From contig CAJOMZ010000003.1 of the NCBI GenBank assembly GCA_905236645.1, positions 1 to 49,747 of the forward strand: a stretch of DNA of 49,747 nucleotides, given 5' to 3'. The notes under the pieces were generated by a model. The model was not told where the DNA came from. It ran no database searches and saw only the letters and a list, made by a program, of their open reading frames with translations. This DNA comes from an uncultured Bacteroidales bacterium. GTDB lineage: Bacteria; Bacteroidota; Bacteroidia; Bacteroidales; P3. This document shows positions 1 to 7,455 of the stretch, in pieces. The position numbers and the translations under genes were made by a program. Position 1 is the first letter of the stretch, and each line of letters starts with the position of its first letter.

Positions 1-874
1 AGCCGTCGACCTCATCGGCCTTGGCAGGCACGGCGACGGCGGCAGGGTTGAGGCGGAAACGGGTGTTGGAGTAGTGGAGCGCGTCGAACTTGCATTCCGT
101 CAGGCAGTCCATACAGGCCACGCAGCGCGAATAGTCGATGCGGTGGTTCTCGATGTCGATGCACGAGGCCTTGCAGTTCTTCTCGCATTTGCGGCAGTTC
201 TTGCAGCGGTCTGCGTCGATGACGGGGCGGAACAGCGAGAAGCGCGACACCAGGCCCAGCACCGTTCCCACGGGGCAGACGGTGCTGCACCACGTGCGGC
301 CGCGGCGAAGGGCAAGGAAGCCCACCACGGCAAGCGTGGCGACGGCGACGATAAGCGAGACGCTGCTCTTCAGCCATACGTCGACCTCGTAGAAGGCATA
401 GCTGCCGGCACGCTCGGCGATGCCGGCAAGTATGTTGTTGAGCCACAGGTAGACAGGCTGCAGGAGGTTGGTGGCTATGCGGCCGTAGGCGCTATAGGGC
501 GCTATGAGTATGGCTATCGTGTTGAGGCCCAATAGCATAAACGCGATGAAAAGCACGAGCATAGGGTAGCGCAGCCAGCGGTTTTCGCGGATATAATGGA
601 AGCGGTCCTTCTTCACCTTGCGGGCAATGAAGTTGAAACCGTCCTGCATTACGCCTAACGGACACAAAATGGAACAGTAGAAGCGCCCGAGGAACAATGT
701 GACCAGCAGTATGAAGGCCACTATGACGAAGTTGCCGGCCAGCACTGCGGGCAGGAACTGCATTTTGGCCAACCAGCCGAGGTAGTGGTGCAGCACACCG
801 GAAAAATCGAGGAAGAGCAGAGTGATTGCCGTGAAAGTCAGAATGGCAAGGATGGTGCGTACTTTTCTAATCAT
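1..874 (-). CDS. Membrane-bound 4Fe-4S binding protein (polyferredoxin, NapH/NosR-like), 3' end outside window
   Basis: Reading from the ATG at 874 gives an uninterrupted frame to the left edge, so the C-terminus is missing. The N-terminus has a membrane helix (about residues 5-25), a second helix followed by FYCSILCPLG (about 67-76), further helices, and then WCSTVCPVG, the twin CxxxCP motif of NapH/NosR/CcoG-type membrane iron-sulfur proteins. After these come two ferredoxin-type clusters: CKNCRKCEKNC and CVACMDCLTEC. The family passes electrons between membrane carriers and periplasmic or cytoplasmic redox enzymes; the partner is not visible here. The four-cysteine ferredoxin motifs are seen directly; the exact redox role is inference. 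No promoter of the TAnnTTTG type was found just upstream. Confidence 0.85.
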   Translation of the reverse strand, partial: MIRKVRTILAILTFTAITLLFLDFSGVLHHYLGWLAKMQFLPAVLAGNFVIVAFILLVTLFLGRFYCSILCPLGVMQDGFNFIARKVKKDRFHYIRENRWLRYPMLVLFIAFMLLGLNTIAILIAPYSAYGRIATNLLQPVYLWLNNILAGIAERAGSYAFYEVDVWLKSSVSLIVAVATLAVVGFLALRRGRTWCSTVCPVGTVLGLVSRFSLFRPVIDADRCKNCRKCEKNCKASCIDIENHRIDYSRCVACMDCLTECKFDALHYSNTRFRLNPAAVAVPAKADEVDG

Positions 875-1021
875 ACCGTTGGAAATTATAAAATTTTTTC
901 TAAAAACGCATACTCTCAAAAAATATTGCGTTCCCTGAAAGAAACATTTGCAACGGTGCAGTATGGCCGGCCGCCGAATACGCCGGTCCGCCGACACGGT
1001 TTTTTACATATCGGCGCAGAT

Positions 1022-1327
1022 TCACCTTTTCTTGTCCCACATATAGGAGGTTCCGTAGCTGTCGCGATAGACCAGGTTTTCGTCGTCGGCGAAGGTGACG
1101 ACATAGCGTTTGGGTAGGATGCCGCCGAGTTCGAGGTGGCAGACGATGGTCAGCAGGTTGCTGTCGAGCGTCCATTTGAAGCTTTGCGCCTCGCTTGCAG
1201 ACACGTCTTCCGACGAATCCCACATCCGTCCCGTGCCGTCCGGCAGATAGACTTCGTTCTCTGTGCCTCGTGTCCACTTGCCGACCAGCAACGCAGCGTC
1301 GTATATCACCTTCTGTTTGCGTGTCAA
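1022..1327 (-). CDS. Small conserved-type protein of unknown function, start uncertain
   Basis: An open frame of at least 101 codons ends at 1022. It contains LVGKWTRGTENEVYLPDG and ends in YGTSYMWDKKR, a beta-rich pattern recalling small lipocalin-like proteins, but no family is recognised. The frame is open back to about 1382 without an ATG; only TTG (1327) or CTG codons could start it. An ATG at 1386 overlaps the stop of the preceding gene (ATGA) as expected for translational coupling, but it opens another frame that stops after 14 codons. A missing base between 1345 and 1386 would join that ATG to this protein, so the gene may be frameshifted. Confidence 0.55.
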   Translation of the reverse strand: MTRKQKVIYDAALLVGKWTRGTENEVYLPDGTGRMWDSSEDVSASEAQSFKWTLDSNLLTIVCHLELGGILPKRYVVTFADDENLVYRDSYGTSYMWDKKR

Positions 1328-1382
1328 CAGCCGCAGGTTGGTTATCTCGGCGCTGTCAGTCCTATCGGAATGAAGTATCGTC

Positions 1383-2055
1383 TCATTTCAGTAGTATAAG
1401 TTCGGCGTTGACGTTTTTGAAATCAGGCATCGTCATACCTATGCCGGCGCCGACGTAGGTGGGGCTGCAGACGGTGTAGTTGCGACCGTCAAGAGTGAAA
1501 TGGTCGCCTTCCACCTGCTCGGGGAACGCCACTGCCGTTGCCAGATGGCCGGGCCAGTGCACCAGCGCCACATCAAGCTTGACAAGGTCGCGCACCAGGA
1601 TGCTGAAGAGTATCGAGCGGTCCTCGCAGTCGTTCTTGGGGTAGTAGAAGCTCTCGTCGCCGAACAGCGGTCGCTCGTATCCGAACTGCTCCTGGTCGGT
1701 GGCGTAATCGAAGGCGGTCTGCACAAAGTCGAGCAGCATCGTGACCTGTTTCTTCACGCTCTTGCCTTCTATCTGGCTGCGCAAGGCGGGGTAGAGCGAG
1801 GCCTTTACGCCCATCTTCTGCCAGGCCTGCTGCATAGCGGCGGCATACTCCTCGTTGGCTTTCTTGCGGAAGGCTGCGTATTCTGCTTCCGCCTTTTTTC
1901 CGAGCATCGTCGTACTGCTGGCGTGCCTGCCCTTTCTGGCGTTCATACTGTTCGCGCATCTGCTGCCGCTGCCGCTCATAGGCCTCGCGGTCCACCTGCG
2001 CCGTGGCAGTCGCCGCCAGCGCCAGAAGAAAGAGTAGTGTTGCTGCTTGTTTCAT
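1383..2055 (-). CDS. Secreted transglutaminase-like protein, interrupted by a one-base frameshift
   Basis: Two overlapping frames together make one protein. The first starts at 2055 with a signal peptide (MKQAATLLFLLALAATATAQ) and a charged Gln/Arg-rich coiled-coil (YERQRQQMREQYERQ). The second carries the rest: KKAEAEYAAFRKKANEEY, then a domain with NDCEDRSILF and WPGHLATAVAF, which match the Cys and His of transglutaminase-like (BTLCP-type) cysteine peptidases. The switch falls in a run of six A on the coding strand (1894-1899). With five A the reading runs straight through as DDARKKAEAEYAAF. This is either an assembly error, a real mutation or slippage. Joined length is about 223 residues. 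The following small gene overlaps its stop codon. Confidence 0.7.
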
Positions 2056-2160
2056 AAACCGTTATCGTTTTTGAGTTGAGTTTTTGGTGATTGGTGATTG
2101 GTGAATTGTGAATTGACAAATCATTTGTCTAATCACTATTCACAATTCACGAAATCCTTT
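2056..2160. repeat. Inverted simple repeat (gtgaattgtgaattg / caattcac)
   Basis: The stretch holds tandem ggtgattggtgatt units followed by gtgaattgtgaattg and, about 25 bases later, attcacaattcacg, so it can form a hairpin. Comparable low-complexity spacers occur between other genes in this window (36552-36675, 47182-47290). Nothing coding is seen. Confidence 0.6.
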
Positions 2161-2190
2161 AAGCATATTTGTTTCTATTTTCTCTTTTCC

Positions 2191-2298
2191 GCAAAATCTT
2201 TTTTGCTGTTTTGTGCAAGAATCGCAAAATCTTTTTTCTAAAAACTGTCGAAAATCCTAAAATCTTTTTTGTCTAATTTGTCGAAAATCCTAAAATCT
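2191..2298. repeat. 33-bp tandem repeat array, left copy (4 units)
   Basis: The core aaaat recurs at 2193, 2226, 2259 and 2292, exactly 33 bp apart. Two units contain tgtcgaaaatcctaaaatc; the others have the variant gaatcgcaaaatc or gcaaaatc. The array lies just past the stop of the DUF4143 ATPase gene and is in the same orientation as the array on the other side of that gene (3688-3831). Confidence 0.85.
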
Positions 2299-2315
2299 CA
2301 TCGTCCGTATTTTTA

Positions 2316-3647
2316 TCATAGAAGACCTGTATAGTAAACAGGCAAGCAAGTAGTCTGCCCGTCCTGCCTGTAATCCTTTGTATAAAGCAGCAATCTCTCA
2401 CCAATACGAGAAGAGTATTTGCCACAAAACTCATCCAAAGACTTATGTGTATTATAACCTGATGATTTTACTTCTATTGGCACCATTTTACTTCCTTTAG
2501 CCAGCAAAAAATCAACCTCGTAGTTGTAGTTCCCTGCCTTAGACGGAAAAGTATGGTAATAAATCTTGTTGCCGGAAGTGTACAGCATCTGAGCCACTAA
2601 GTTTTCATATACATAGCCAAGATTTGCCTCCAACTTGTCACTCAGAAGTTTCTGATATATAACATTCTCAACATAAGATTTGTTGTTGAAAGCCAATGTG
2701 ACAAACAACCCTGTGTCGGCCAAAAACATCTTGTATCGAGCATAGTCTTTAAACATACCCATACCAGCTCCAGGATCGTTCACATTGTATGCCATTATCA
2801 CCGTCTCGCTGTCTTCCATTTCCGCCACCAATTCCGCCACTCTTTCGTTGGTTTGGCCCTCTATGACACTACCCACCTGATAGCGTGATGCATTGTTGTT
2901 CAGCTGGCTTGGAATGGCCGTAAACAGTTTCGAAGCCCTGCCGCTATTGTCTATTCTCCTGAAATCGTCATCATATAGGCTCAGTATGTCTCGCTTGGCC
3001 TCATCAACCTTTCTCAGATCATTGTAGCTGATATAGGCATCTACGGCTTGAGGCATTCCACCCACGAGCATATATAGCCTCAACTCACGCATCCATTTTC
3101 TGTGAACGGCATCCCCCATAGCACGTTTCATTTCGAAAGCCTCACGAATCTGTGACGGTGCAACAGTATTTCCACAAGCCCAATAGAATTCCTCCCAGTC
3201 CATCGGATGAAGAGTCATCTTTGTCTCCTCACTTGGAATCAGTATGTTCTGAACGTTTTTCTTGATGGATATCAATGAACCGGTCTCTATATAGTCATAA
3301 CGGCCATCTTTGACAAGGTGCTTTATTGCTTGGCGGGCAAGAGGCCGAAACTGCACCTCGTCAAAAATGATTACAGACTCTCTCTCGACAAGCGAAACAT
3401 TGAAAATGTTTTGCAAAGACAAAAAGAAATAGTCTAAATCCAACATATCCTCAAATAAAGCGTTCACCTGCTTTGATGTTTTGGAAAAGTCTATAAGAAT
3501 GTAAGATTTGTACTCTTTTTTTGCAAAATCCTCAACAAGAGTCGACTTCCCCACACGACGCGCCCCCTTTACAAGTAGCGCCGTTTTTCCTTGACGCTCA
3601 CGTTTCCACTTGAGCATCTCGTCATAGAGTTTTCGCTTAAAAATCAT
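2316..3647 (-). CDS. AAA family ATPase with DUF4143 domain
   Basis: A 443-residue protein starting at the ATG at 3647 (MIFKRKLYDEMLKWK); a longer frame would need a TTG inside the promoter. The Walker A loop is GARRVGKSTL near residue 28 and the Walker B strand is SVIIFDEVQF. The C-terminal part (YVYENLVAQML ... YEVDFLLAKGSKMVPIEVK) is the nuclease-like DUF4143 fold with the D-x(n)-E-x-K pattern. These ATPases are numerous in Bacteroidetes; their cellular role is not established, although links to mobile or defence functions have been proposed. The gene stands alone, is AT-richer than its surroundings and is bracketed by matching 33-bp tandem arrays, which suggests it moves or duplicates together with them. 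Confidence 0.9.
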   Translation of the reverse strand: MIFKRKLYDEMLKWKRERQGKTALLVKGARRVGKSTLVEDFAKKEYKSYILIDFSKTSKQVNALFEDMLDLDYFFLSLQNIFNVSLVERESVIIFDEVQFRPLARQAIKHLVKDGRYDYIETGSLISIKKNVQNILIPSEETKMTLHPMDWEEFYWACGNTVAPSQIREAFEMKRAMGDAVHRKWMRELRLYMLVGGMPQAVDAYISYNDLRKVDEAKRDILSLYDDDFRRIDNSGRASKLFTAIPSQLNNNASRYQVGSVIEGQTNERVAELVAEMEDSETVIMAYNVNDPGAGMGMFKDYARYKMFLADTGLFVTLAFNNKSYVENVIYQKLLSDKLEANLGYVYENLVAQMLYTSGNKIYYHTFPSKAGNYNYEVDFLLAKGSKMVPIEVKSSGYNTHKSLDEFCGKYSSRIGERLLLYTKDYRQDGQTTCLPVYYTGLL

Positions 3648-3662
3648 ATCCTGTTTTTTTTG

Positions 3663-3670
3663 CAAAATTA
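3663..3670 (-). promoter_or_regulatory. Bacteroidetes -7 promoter element TAATTTTG
   Basis: On the minus strand TAATTTTG matches the TAnnTTTG consensus. It lies 16 bases before the ATG at 3647, so the transcript of the DUF4143 ATPase would have a very short leader. The -33 TTTG box is not obvious; the 33-bp array sits at that position. Confidence 0.5.
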
Positions 3671-3687
3671 CTACAATTTTACATTCC

Positions 3688-3831
3688 CCTAAAATTTTTT
3701 TAAAAAAAACTGTCGAAAACCCTAAAATTTGTTTTGTTGAAACTGTCGAAAATCCTAAAATTTATTTTGCCTAATTTGTCGAAAATCCTAAAATCTTTTG
3801 TCGTTTTGTGCAAGAATCGCAAAATCTTTTT
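3688..3831. repeat. 33-bp tandem repeat array, right copy (4 exact-phase units plus one)
   Basis: cctaaaat occurs at 3688, 3721, 3754 and 3787, each exactly 33 bp apart, mostly within tgtcgaaaatcctaaaat. A last variant unit, gaatcgcaaaatctttt, follows 31 bp later. Units match those of the left array at 2191-2298 and point the same way. This array covers the region upstream of the ATPase promoter. Confidence 0.85.
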
Positions 3832-3944
3832 GACCGTTGTGTGTCACAAGCTCCAGTGGAGCGCGTGGAGCGGCCTCGTGCGTGGCCGCACTGTCAGCTT
3901 TTATTGGTTAATAGAAACTCACTGCTTCAAAGGCATTTCGTCGG

Positions 3945-3984
3945 TGTCTGTTGCGTCGGATTTGCAAATCCGACGCAACAGACA
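3945..3984. repeat. Perfect 40-bp palindrome
   Basis: Positions 3945-3964 are exactly complementary to 3965-3984, with the centre atttgcaaat and no unpaired loop. No T-run follows on either side, so it is not a standard terminator. It may be a protein binding site, a cruciform-forming site or the scar of an inverted-repeat element. Confidence 0.9.
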
Positions 3985-4043
3985 ACAGAGCACCTAAGGC
4001 GACCCCTAAAAATTGTTTTCGTGCGATATCAGGTGTAATGGAC

Positions 4044-4072
4044 AAAAATTGAGGCAGCAAATAAGCTGCCTC
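4044..4072 (-). terminator. Rho-independent terminator for the minus-strand lipoprotein/DUF4190/DUF2752 genes
   Basis: An 8-bp stem gaggcagc / gctgcctc (4051-4058 with 4065-4072) and a 6-base loop are followed on the minus strand by aatttttg. It lies about 50 bases after the stop at 4120. Confidence 0.8.
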
Positions 4073-4119
4073 AACTCCATTATATGTGGGATGGTATGAA
4101 GAAAGTTGTTTACAGTCAA

Positions 4120-4416
4120 CTAAACTTGATAAAGATTAATGTTCCTCAACAGACATACCAAGAAAGCTATCGCGATATTTAATAAGAGGACTATTTTCAT
4201 ATTTTTCCATCTACTCCTTCCCTTACTGAAGCATTGAACTAATCCCGTCGAGAAAAATGTGGTGTAGAATGCAGGAAACATTCGCACCGACTTTAGGACT
4301 TCACCCTTGGCAAGCAACCAAAGGGATCGTTGTGCTCCACAACAGGGACAATAGAGTCCGAACATCTGACGATAGAGACACGGCAACATTAATCTTTCTG
4401 CCTGTTCGTTTGACAT
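4120..4416 (-). CDS. DUF2752 family membrane protein
   Basis: A protein of 98 residues if it starts at the ATG at 4416 (MSNEQAERLMLPCLYRQ); a longer frame is open to 4485 but would overlap the preceding gene. The signature CPCCGAQRSLWLL (CPxCGxxR) followed by membrane helices is typical of DUF2752, a small membrane family of unknown function. The gene begins about 13 bases after the DUF4190 gene stop and probably shares its transcript. A C-terminal helix (KIVLLLNIAIAFLVCLL) is seen. Confidence 0.75.
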   Translation of the reverse strand: MSNEQAERLMLPCLYRQMFGLYCPCCGAQRSLWLLAKGEVLKSVRMFPAFYTTFFSTGLVQCFSKGRSRWKNMKIVLLLNIAIAFLVCLLRNINLYQV

Positions 4417-4429
4417 CTGGAGTAAAACT

Positions 4430-4765
4430 CTAAAACAAGTCCTCAAAAACGTCAAACCACTCAAACAAAGCAAGTATACCAGCACCGCTTACAATAATGG
4501 CTATAATAGCGATTGCTCCAAAAACTATGCCGATAATAGACATTATTTTCCCTGCTTTAAGCATACCTTCTCCTTTATAACGACTGGGTTGTTCATTATA
4601 GGCTTTGGTTCCTTTGCTTCCCAGAACGAGACCTATAATGCCGAGCACTAGGCCAACGCCGATGCATCCTATAACCAAGGAAAGGATACCTAATACTAGT
4701 GATGCCACTGCATAAGGGGCGTTTTCTTGTGGCTGAATTGGGTTGGTGGGTGTTGTGTTTTCCAT
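4430..4765 (-). CDS. DUF4190 domain membrane protein
   Basis: A 111-residue protein with a Pro/Asn/Gln-rich cytoplasmic start (MENTTPTNPIQPQENAPYA), then a helix pair with GCIGVGLVLGIIGLVLGSKG, a short polar segment (YNEQPSRYKGEGMLKAGKI) and a third Ile/Ala/Gly-rich helix. This order is that of DUF4190, a membrane family of unknown role that often sits with DUF2752 proteins, as here. The upstream gene is a lipoprotein 43 bases away, so the three probably form one operon. Confidence 0.8.
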   Translation of the reverse strand: MENTTPTNPIQPQENAPYAVASLVLGILSLVIGCIGVGLVLGIIGLVLGSKGTKAYNEQPSRYKGEGMLKAGKIMSIIGIVFGAIAIIAIIVSGAGILALFEWFDVFEDLF

Positions 4766-4808
4766 AAAAATTAATTTAAATTATTATTAATAAGATTATT
4801 TTAAATTT

Positions 4809-5573
4809 TTAGAGTTTAAACAAATCTTCATAGTCATCCAACGCTTCTTCATAAGCATCCAGCGCATCCTTCATATTTTTTGAGCTTGCTTTTTGGGCCG
4901 CTTTCATAGCCTTTTTGTTGGCTTCCAACGCTTTTTTGCTGATTTCAGTTGCTTTTTTCAGATCATCCAAATCATCATCATCCATATCCCACGAAGAAGA
5001 ACTGGACGAAGAAGATGCGGAGGAATAGTATTCGGAAGCAGAATGCGACTTTGTGAGTTCGGCTCGAGACAACTTGACAGAGGCTACCTTATCAAAAAGC
5101 GCTTTCTTTTGCTTGTACGATCCTCCACCCCAACTCTCTTGGACGCTCATATTTTCCGTTTTTTCTTTATTCGACGAAAGCACAGACTCGACGACATCCC
5201 AGTTGGGGCTGACATCACAATCCAACTCGCTGCCGTTCTTGTCCAGAAACTTCACTGACAGATTCCCCATTTTTGGCAGATAGTATTCAGATGCACTGGG
5301 GTCTGTGTTTGGCACATCACTCCAACTCATAGTATTTGTAATAGGAATAATTGCACGAACCTCCCAGTTGTTACCAGAGGGGTTGACAAGCAGTACTTTG
5401 ATTGAGTCGGAAACCTCCAACAACTCTGCGTGTTCTCCTGAAATTTCGTCAGCAGCAACATACTTGACCTCTTCCTTTTCGCTACCGCCACAACTGGAAA
5501 AAATTATTCCTACTGCAGCAATAAGACAAACTCTGTTTAGGAAAGACAAACTTTTGTACCTGTTTTTGTACAT
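4809..5573 (-). CDS. Lipoprotein with Ser-rich, Asp-rich and coiled-coil C-terminus
   Basis: A 254-residue protein with a signal peptide ending in a lipobox (FSSCGG), so it is expected to be membrane-anchored. The middle part (about 40-165) is a beta-type domain of unknown family (VKVLLVNPSGNNWEVRAIIP-like). It is followed by a run of nine serines, WDMDDDDLDDL, and an Ala/Lys/Glu-rich helix with repeated KKALEANKKAMKAAQKA. The acidic-serine linker separates a folded domain from a probable coiled coil. It is the first gene of a likely three-gene unit with DUF4190 and DUF2752. No function can be assigned. Confidence 0.8.
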   Translation of the reverse strand: MYKNRYKSLSFLNRVCLIAAVGIIFSSCGGSEKEEVKYVAADEISGEHAELLEVSDSIKVLLVNPSGNNWEVRAIIPITNTMSWSDVPNTDPSASEYYLPKMGNLSVKFLDKNGSELDCDVSPNWDVVESVLSSNKEKTENMSVQESWGGGSYKQKKALFDKVASVKLSRAELTKSHSASEYYSSASSSSSSSSWDMDDDDLDDLKKATEISKKALEANKKAMKAAQKASSKNMKDALDAYEEALDDYEDLFKL

Positions 5574-5960
5574 AATGCAATACCCTTATACGTGTCGGGC
5601 ACAACCTTTGTACCGATGGCTCAACGGAGGATTTCTTAATTTATAGTCGAAGAAAGTGGAGCCATCCATCCTGCCGTATCCTTCTTATGTGAGGGCTTCG
5701 ACTCACTATAATGTAAAGTATTTGGTGCAATGAACCGCTCCACAGCAGGATATATGATGATATCAATACAATCCAATAGGAGCATCCATCTTCCCTTATG
5801 CCAAACAATATTTGTTGAGTTTTCAAAGTTCACACAATCAGAATAAAGCAAAATGCACTTTCTTTTGGCAAACCAATTCTCGGCGTTTTGCGAGTACAAA
5901 TGTCGAATATGGTGATGTTTAAAAAAACAAAATACGATTCAGTTTAACCATCAAATTCTG

Positions 5961-6050
5961 TCAACCAATTTCAGGAATTTTACCTGTCTTTGCAAACATA
6001 AGTTGCGTTTTGGTCTGGAATCTATATCCGACAAACATTACTTTTTTCAT
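5961..6050 (-). CDS. Possible 29-residue peptide or gene remnant
   Basis: The ATG at 6050 follows an A-rich leader (acaattaaa), which suits Bacteroidetes initiation, and opens MKKVMFVGYRFQTKTQLMFA before a stop at 5961. A TACTTTTG promoter element on the same strand lies at 6116-6123. The start looks like the N-terminus of a longer protein that has been truncated; it could equally be a chance frame. Confidence 0.3.
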   Translation of the reverse strand: MKKVMFVGYRFQTKTQLMFAKTGKIPEIG

Positions 6051-6115
6051 TTTAATTGTTTTAAAGTTGATAATTCTAATGTCAAACTGCAAGTTGTTGC
6101 AATTGTTTCAGAGTG

Positions 6116-6123
6116 CAAAAGTA
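6116..6123 (-). promoter_or_regulatory. Bacteroidetes -7 promoter element TACTTTTG
   Basis: On the minus strand TACTTTTG fits TAnnTTTG. It lies about 65 bases before the 29-codon frame at 6050 and just downstream of the HTH gene stop (6135). Confidence 0.4.
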
Positions 6124-6134
6124 TATCTGTTTTT

Positions 6135-6386
6135 TCAATCCGAAGGTGTCAAATCGTGTCGGGTGGCATCATTTGACGGGGCAGAGAGTGCATCGGAATA
6201 AAAGCGGAAGAAATCTGTTTGGAGAACAGAACTGATGAGGCAAAGCTGCTGGGTGTCGATGCTGGGCTTGTTGAAAAGGCGTTGCAGCGTGCGCTCTGAC
6301 ACGCCGATGCGGTCCATCAGCCAGGCGTTGGTGCGCCCCTGTCGGCGCAGCTCGTCGCGGATAAGGTTGCCAATGTGAATCTGCAT
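6135..6386 (-). CDS. Small helix-turn-helix DNA-binding protein (AraC/XRE-like fold)
   Basis: The likely start is the ATG at 6386 (MQIHIGNLIRDELRRQGRTN), giving 83 residues; an upstream extension in frame lacks a good start. RTNAWLMDRIGVSERTLQRLFNKPSIDTQQLCLIS is a helix-turn-helix: AWLMDRIGVSERTLQRLF has the usual helix-Gly-helix spacing. The C-terminal LQTDFFRFYSDAL resembles small Bacteroidetes XRE-type regulators. It faces a 1.26-kb intergenic region full of inverted repeats and is divergent from the SulP gene, so it could act on one of these sites; this is inference. Confidence 0.7.
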   Translation of the reverse strand: MQIHIGNLIRDELRRQGRTNAWLMDRIGVSERTLQRLFNKPSIDTQQLCLISSVLQTDFFRFYSDALSAPSNDATRHDLTPSD

Positions 6387-6465
6387 AGTGGTTGCTTTTT
6401 GAGGCTTGCTACCGAATCCCTTTTGGCCGCGGGCTTGCACGGGGGTAAGCCCCTACCGAATCCGA

Positions 6466-6517
6466 CGACCGCAGACAAAAAAAGAAGGCGAGCAATCTCG
6501 TCTCCAGTCTGCGGTCG
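6466..6517. repeat. Hairpin with 11-bp arms (cgaccgcagac / gtctgcggtcg)
   Basis: 6466-6476 is exactly complementary to 6507-6517. The right arm is also the left end of the larger inverted repeat 6504-6625, so the two structures exclude each other. Confidence 0.75.
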
Positions 6518-6625
6518 TAGGAATCACCTTTTGTGGATAGACAAAATGCTCGCTAACTACACGAGCATTTGCGCATTGTCATCCACAAAAGTAACCAATC
6601 TGAAGTTTCCTACGTTTCAGACTGG
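6504..6625. repeat. Long imperfect inverted repeat, about 120 bp
   Basis: Nested complementary blocks run inward in order: ccagtctg (6504) with cagactgg (6618), cgtaggaa (6516) with ttcctacg (6607), ttttgtggat with atccacaaaa, and aaatgctcg (6544-6552) with cgagcattt (6562-6570). The last closes a 9-base loop. The two arms differ in length by inserted segments, so the element folds as one long interrupted stem. No coding frame of interest crosses it. Confidence 0.75.
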
Positions 6626-6839
6626 TCGGGACAATAGCAAACGCTATGTTATTAATATGTTATCTTTTACAATCTGTTTGTTTTTATGATAAACATCTGT
6701 TTTCGGTGTGCAAAGTCACGACTTCTTTTTGGACTGGCAAAATAAATTTCATCTGCCTGCCAAAATGCCTGTAACTGTTTATTGACCACGGATTGACCTG
6801 ATTGCTCGGATTTTTCCGAACATCATCGTCCGTTTCATC

Positions 6840-6930
6840 TGCGAGATTCCATCGAGCAATCCGTTCCGTCCGCCCAATCCGTGTTCAAAAAACCAATCTG
6901 TGTTCAAAAATCAATCCGCGTCAAAAAACC
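6840..6930. repeat. Degenerate direct repeats caatc(c/t)gtgttcaaaaa
   Basis: Three related copies begin at 6875, 6894 and 6912, with a fourth weaker caatccgtt at about 6856. Spacing is 18-19 bp. The stretch has no gene and looks like a decayed short tandem array. Confidence 0.5.
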
Positions 6931-7051
6931 GTCTCCCCAAAGCCCTTTTTGTGTCAATTTCGGTGTAAGTATCATACTTGCAGTGGTTTACGTCGAAAAT
7001 GGCCTTGTTTTTGCCTTGTTTCATAACCGCCTCATTCCCAGACCTTCAAGG

Positions 7052-7191
7052 TACCAACTCCGTTCGTTGTACAATACTTGTACAATATTTGTACAATATT
7101 TGTACGTTTACCAATTGTACATATATTGTACAAGTATTGTACAAGTATTGTACAAGTATTGTACAAGTATTGTACAACGGACGGAGTTGGT
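7052..7191. repeat. 11-bp phased inverted-repeat element A (core TTGTAC)
   Basis: TTGTAC starts at 7067, 7078, 7089 and 7100, then at 7115, 7126, 7137, 7148, 7159 and 7170: an exact 11-bp step on each side of a 15-bp central gap. The outer ends are inverted repeats, taccaactccgttcgttgt against its complement with one mismatch. Because TTGTACAA is itself nearly symmetric the whole element can form a long hairpin. The outer flank is shared with element C although the core differs. It lies between the HTH gene and the SulP gene. Confidence 0.9.
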
Positions 7192-7351
7192 AGGGGGCGG
7201 AACCGGTGTCGGTAGCGGTCGTGATTTGCCGGTTTTTGGGGGCAGCCTGGGTGGATTGTGGCTTGATTTGCGTGCGTTTTCGGGCCAAACGGCTTCTATA
7301 TCGCAGTTTTTTTCAGTGGCAAGTTGATTATCTGCAAATGTCAGTGAAGTC

Positions 7352-7455
7352 GCGTCTCTTCGAGACGCATTTATAGGGTTGTTTCCGATCCCCACACTGC
7401 GAAAATCGGAGATTTTCTTGTGTGGGGTTATTGAAATTAAGCCTCTCCGAGGCTT
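7352..7455. repeat. Three consecutive hairpins upstream of the SulP gene
   Basis: gcgtctc-ttc-gagacgc at 7352-7368; a long stem at 7390-7427 (ccccacac with gtgtgggg enclosing gaaaatc with gattttc); and aagcctc-tcc-gaggctt at 7439-7455. None has a clear T-tract, so they may be RNA structures or protein sites. Confidence 0.7.

Larger units (their letters stand above)
5574..6134. other. AT-rich gap with no convincing gene apart from a 29-codon frame
   Basis: Only short frames are present; the longest (minus, 5636-5899) has no ribosome binding site and no family resemblance. A promoter-like element and a 29-codon frame in 5961-6123 are listed separately. The rest may be leader or decayed sequence. 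Confidence 0.5.

Noticed and set aside
1880-1910. Programmed -1 frameshifting at a A AAA AAG site in the transglutaminase-like gene
   Set aside because: Joining the two frames needs a +1 (or -2) step, opposite to the usual -1 event at such a site; a single base error is simpler.
2191-3831. 33-bp direct repeats as a CRISPR array
   Set aside because: The units follow one another without unique spacers and flank a gene; no cas genes are nearby.
5636-5899. 87-codon minus-strand frame as a gene
   Set aside because: No ribosome binding site, no family resemblance and an unusual composition; treated as non-coding.
7052-7191. Coding frames through the TTGTAC repeats (e.g. repeated VQYLYNTCTIL)
   Set aside because: The frames arise from a 33-base (three 11-bp units) period and occur in several phases on both strands; the DNA symmetry explains them.
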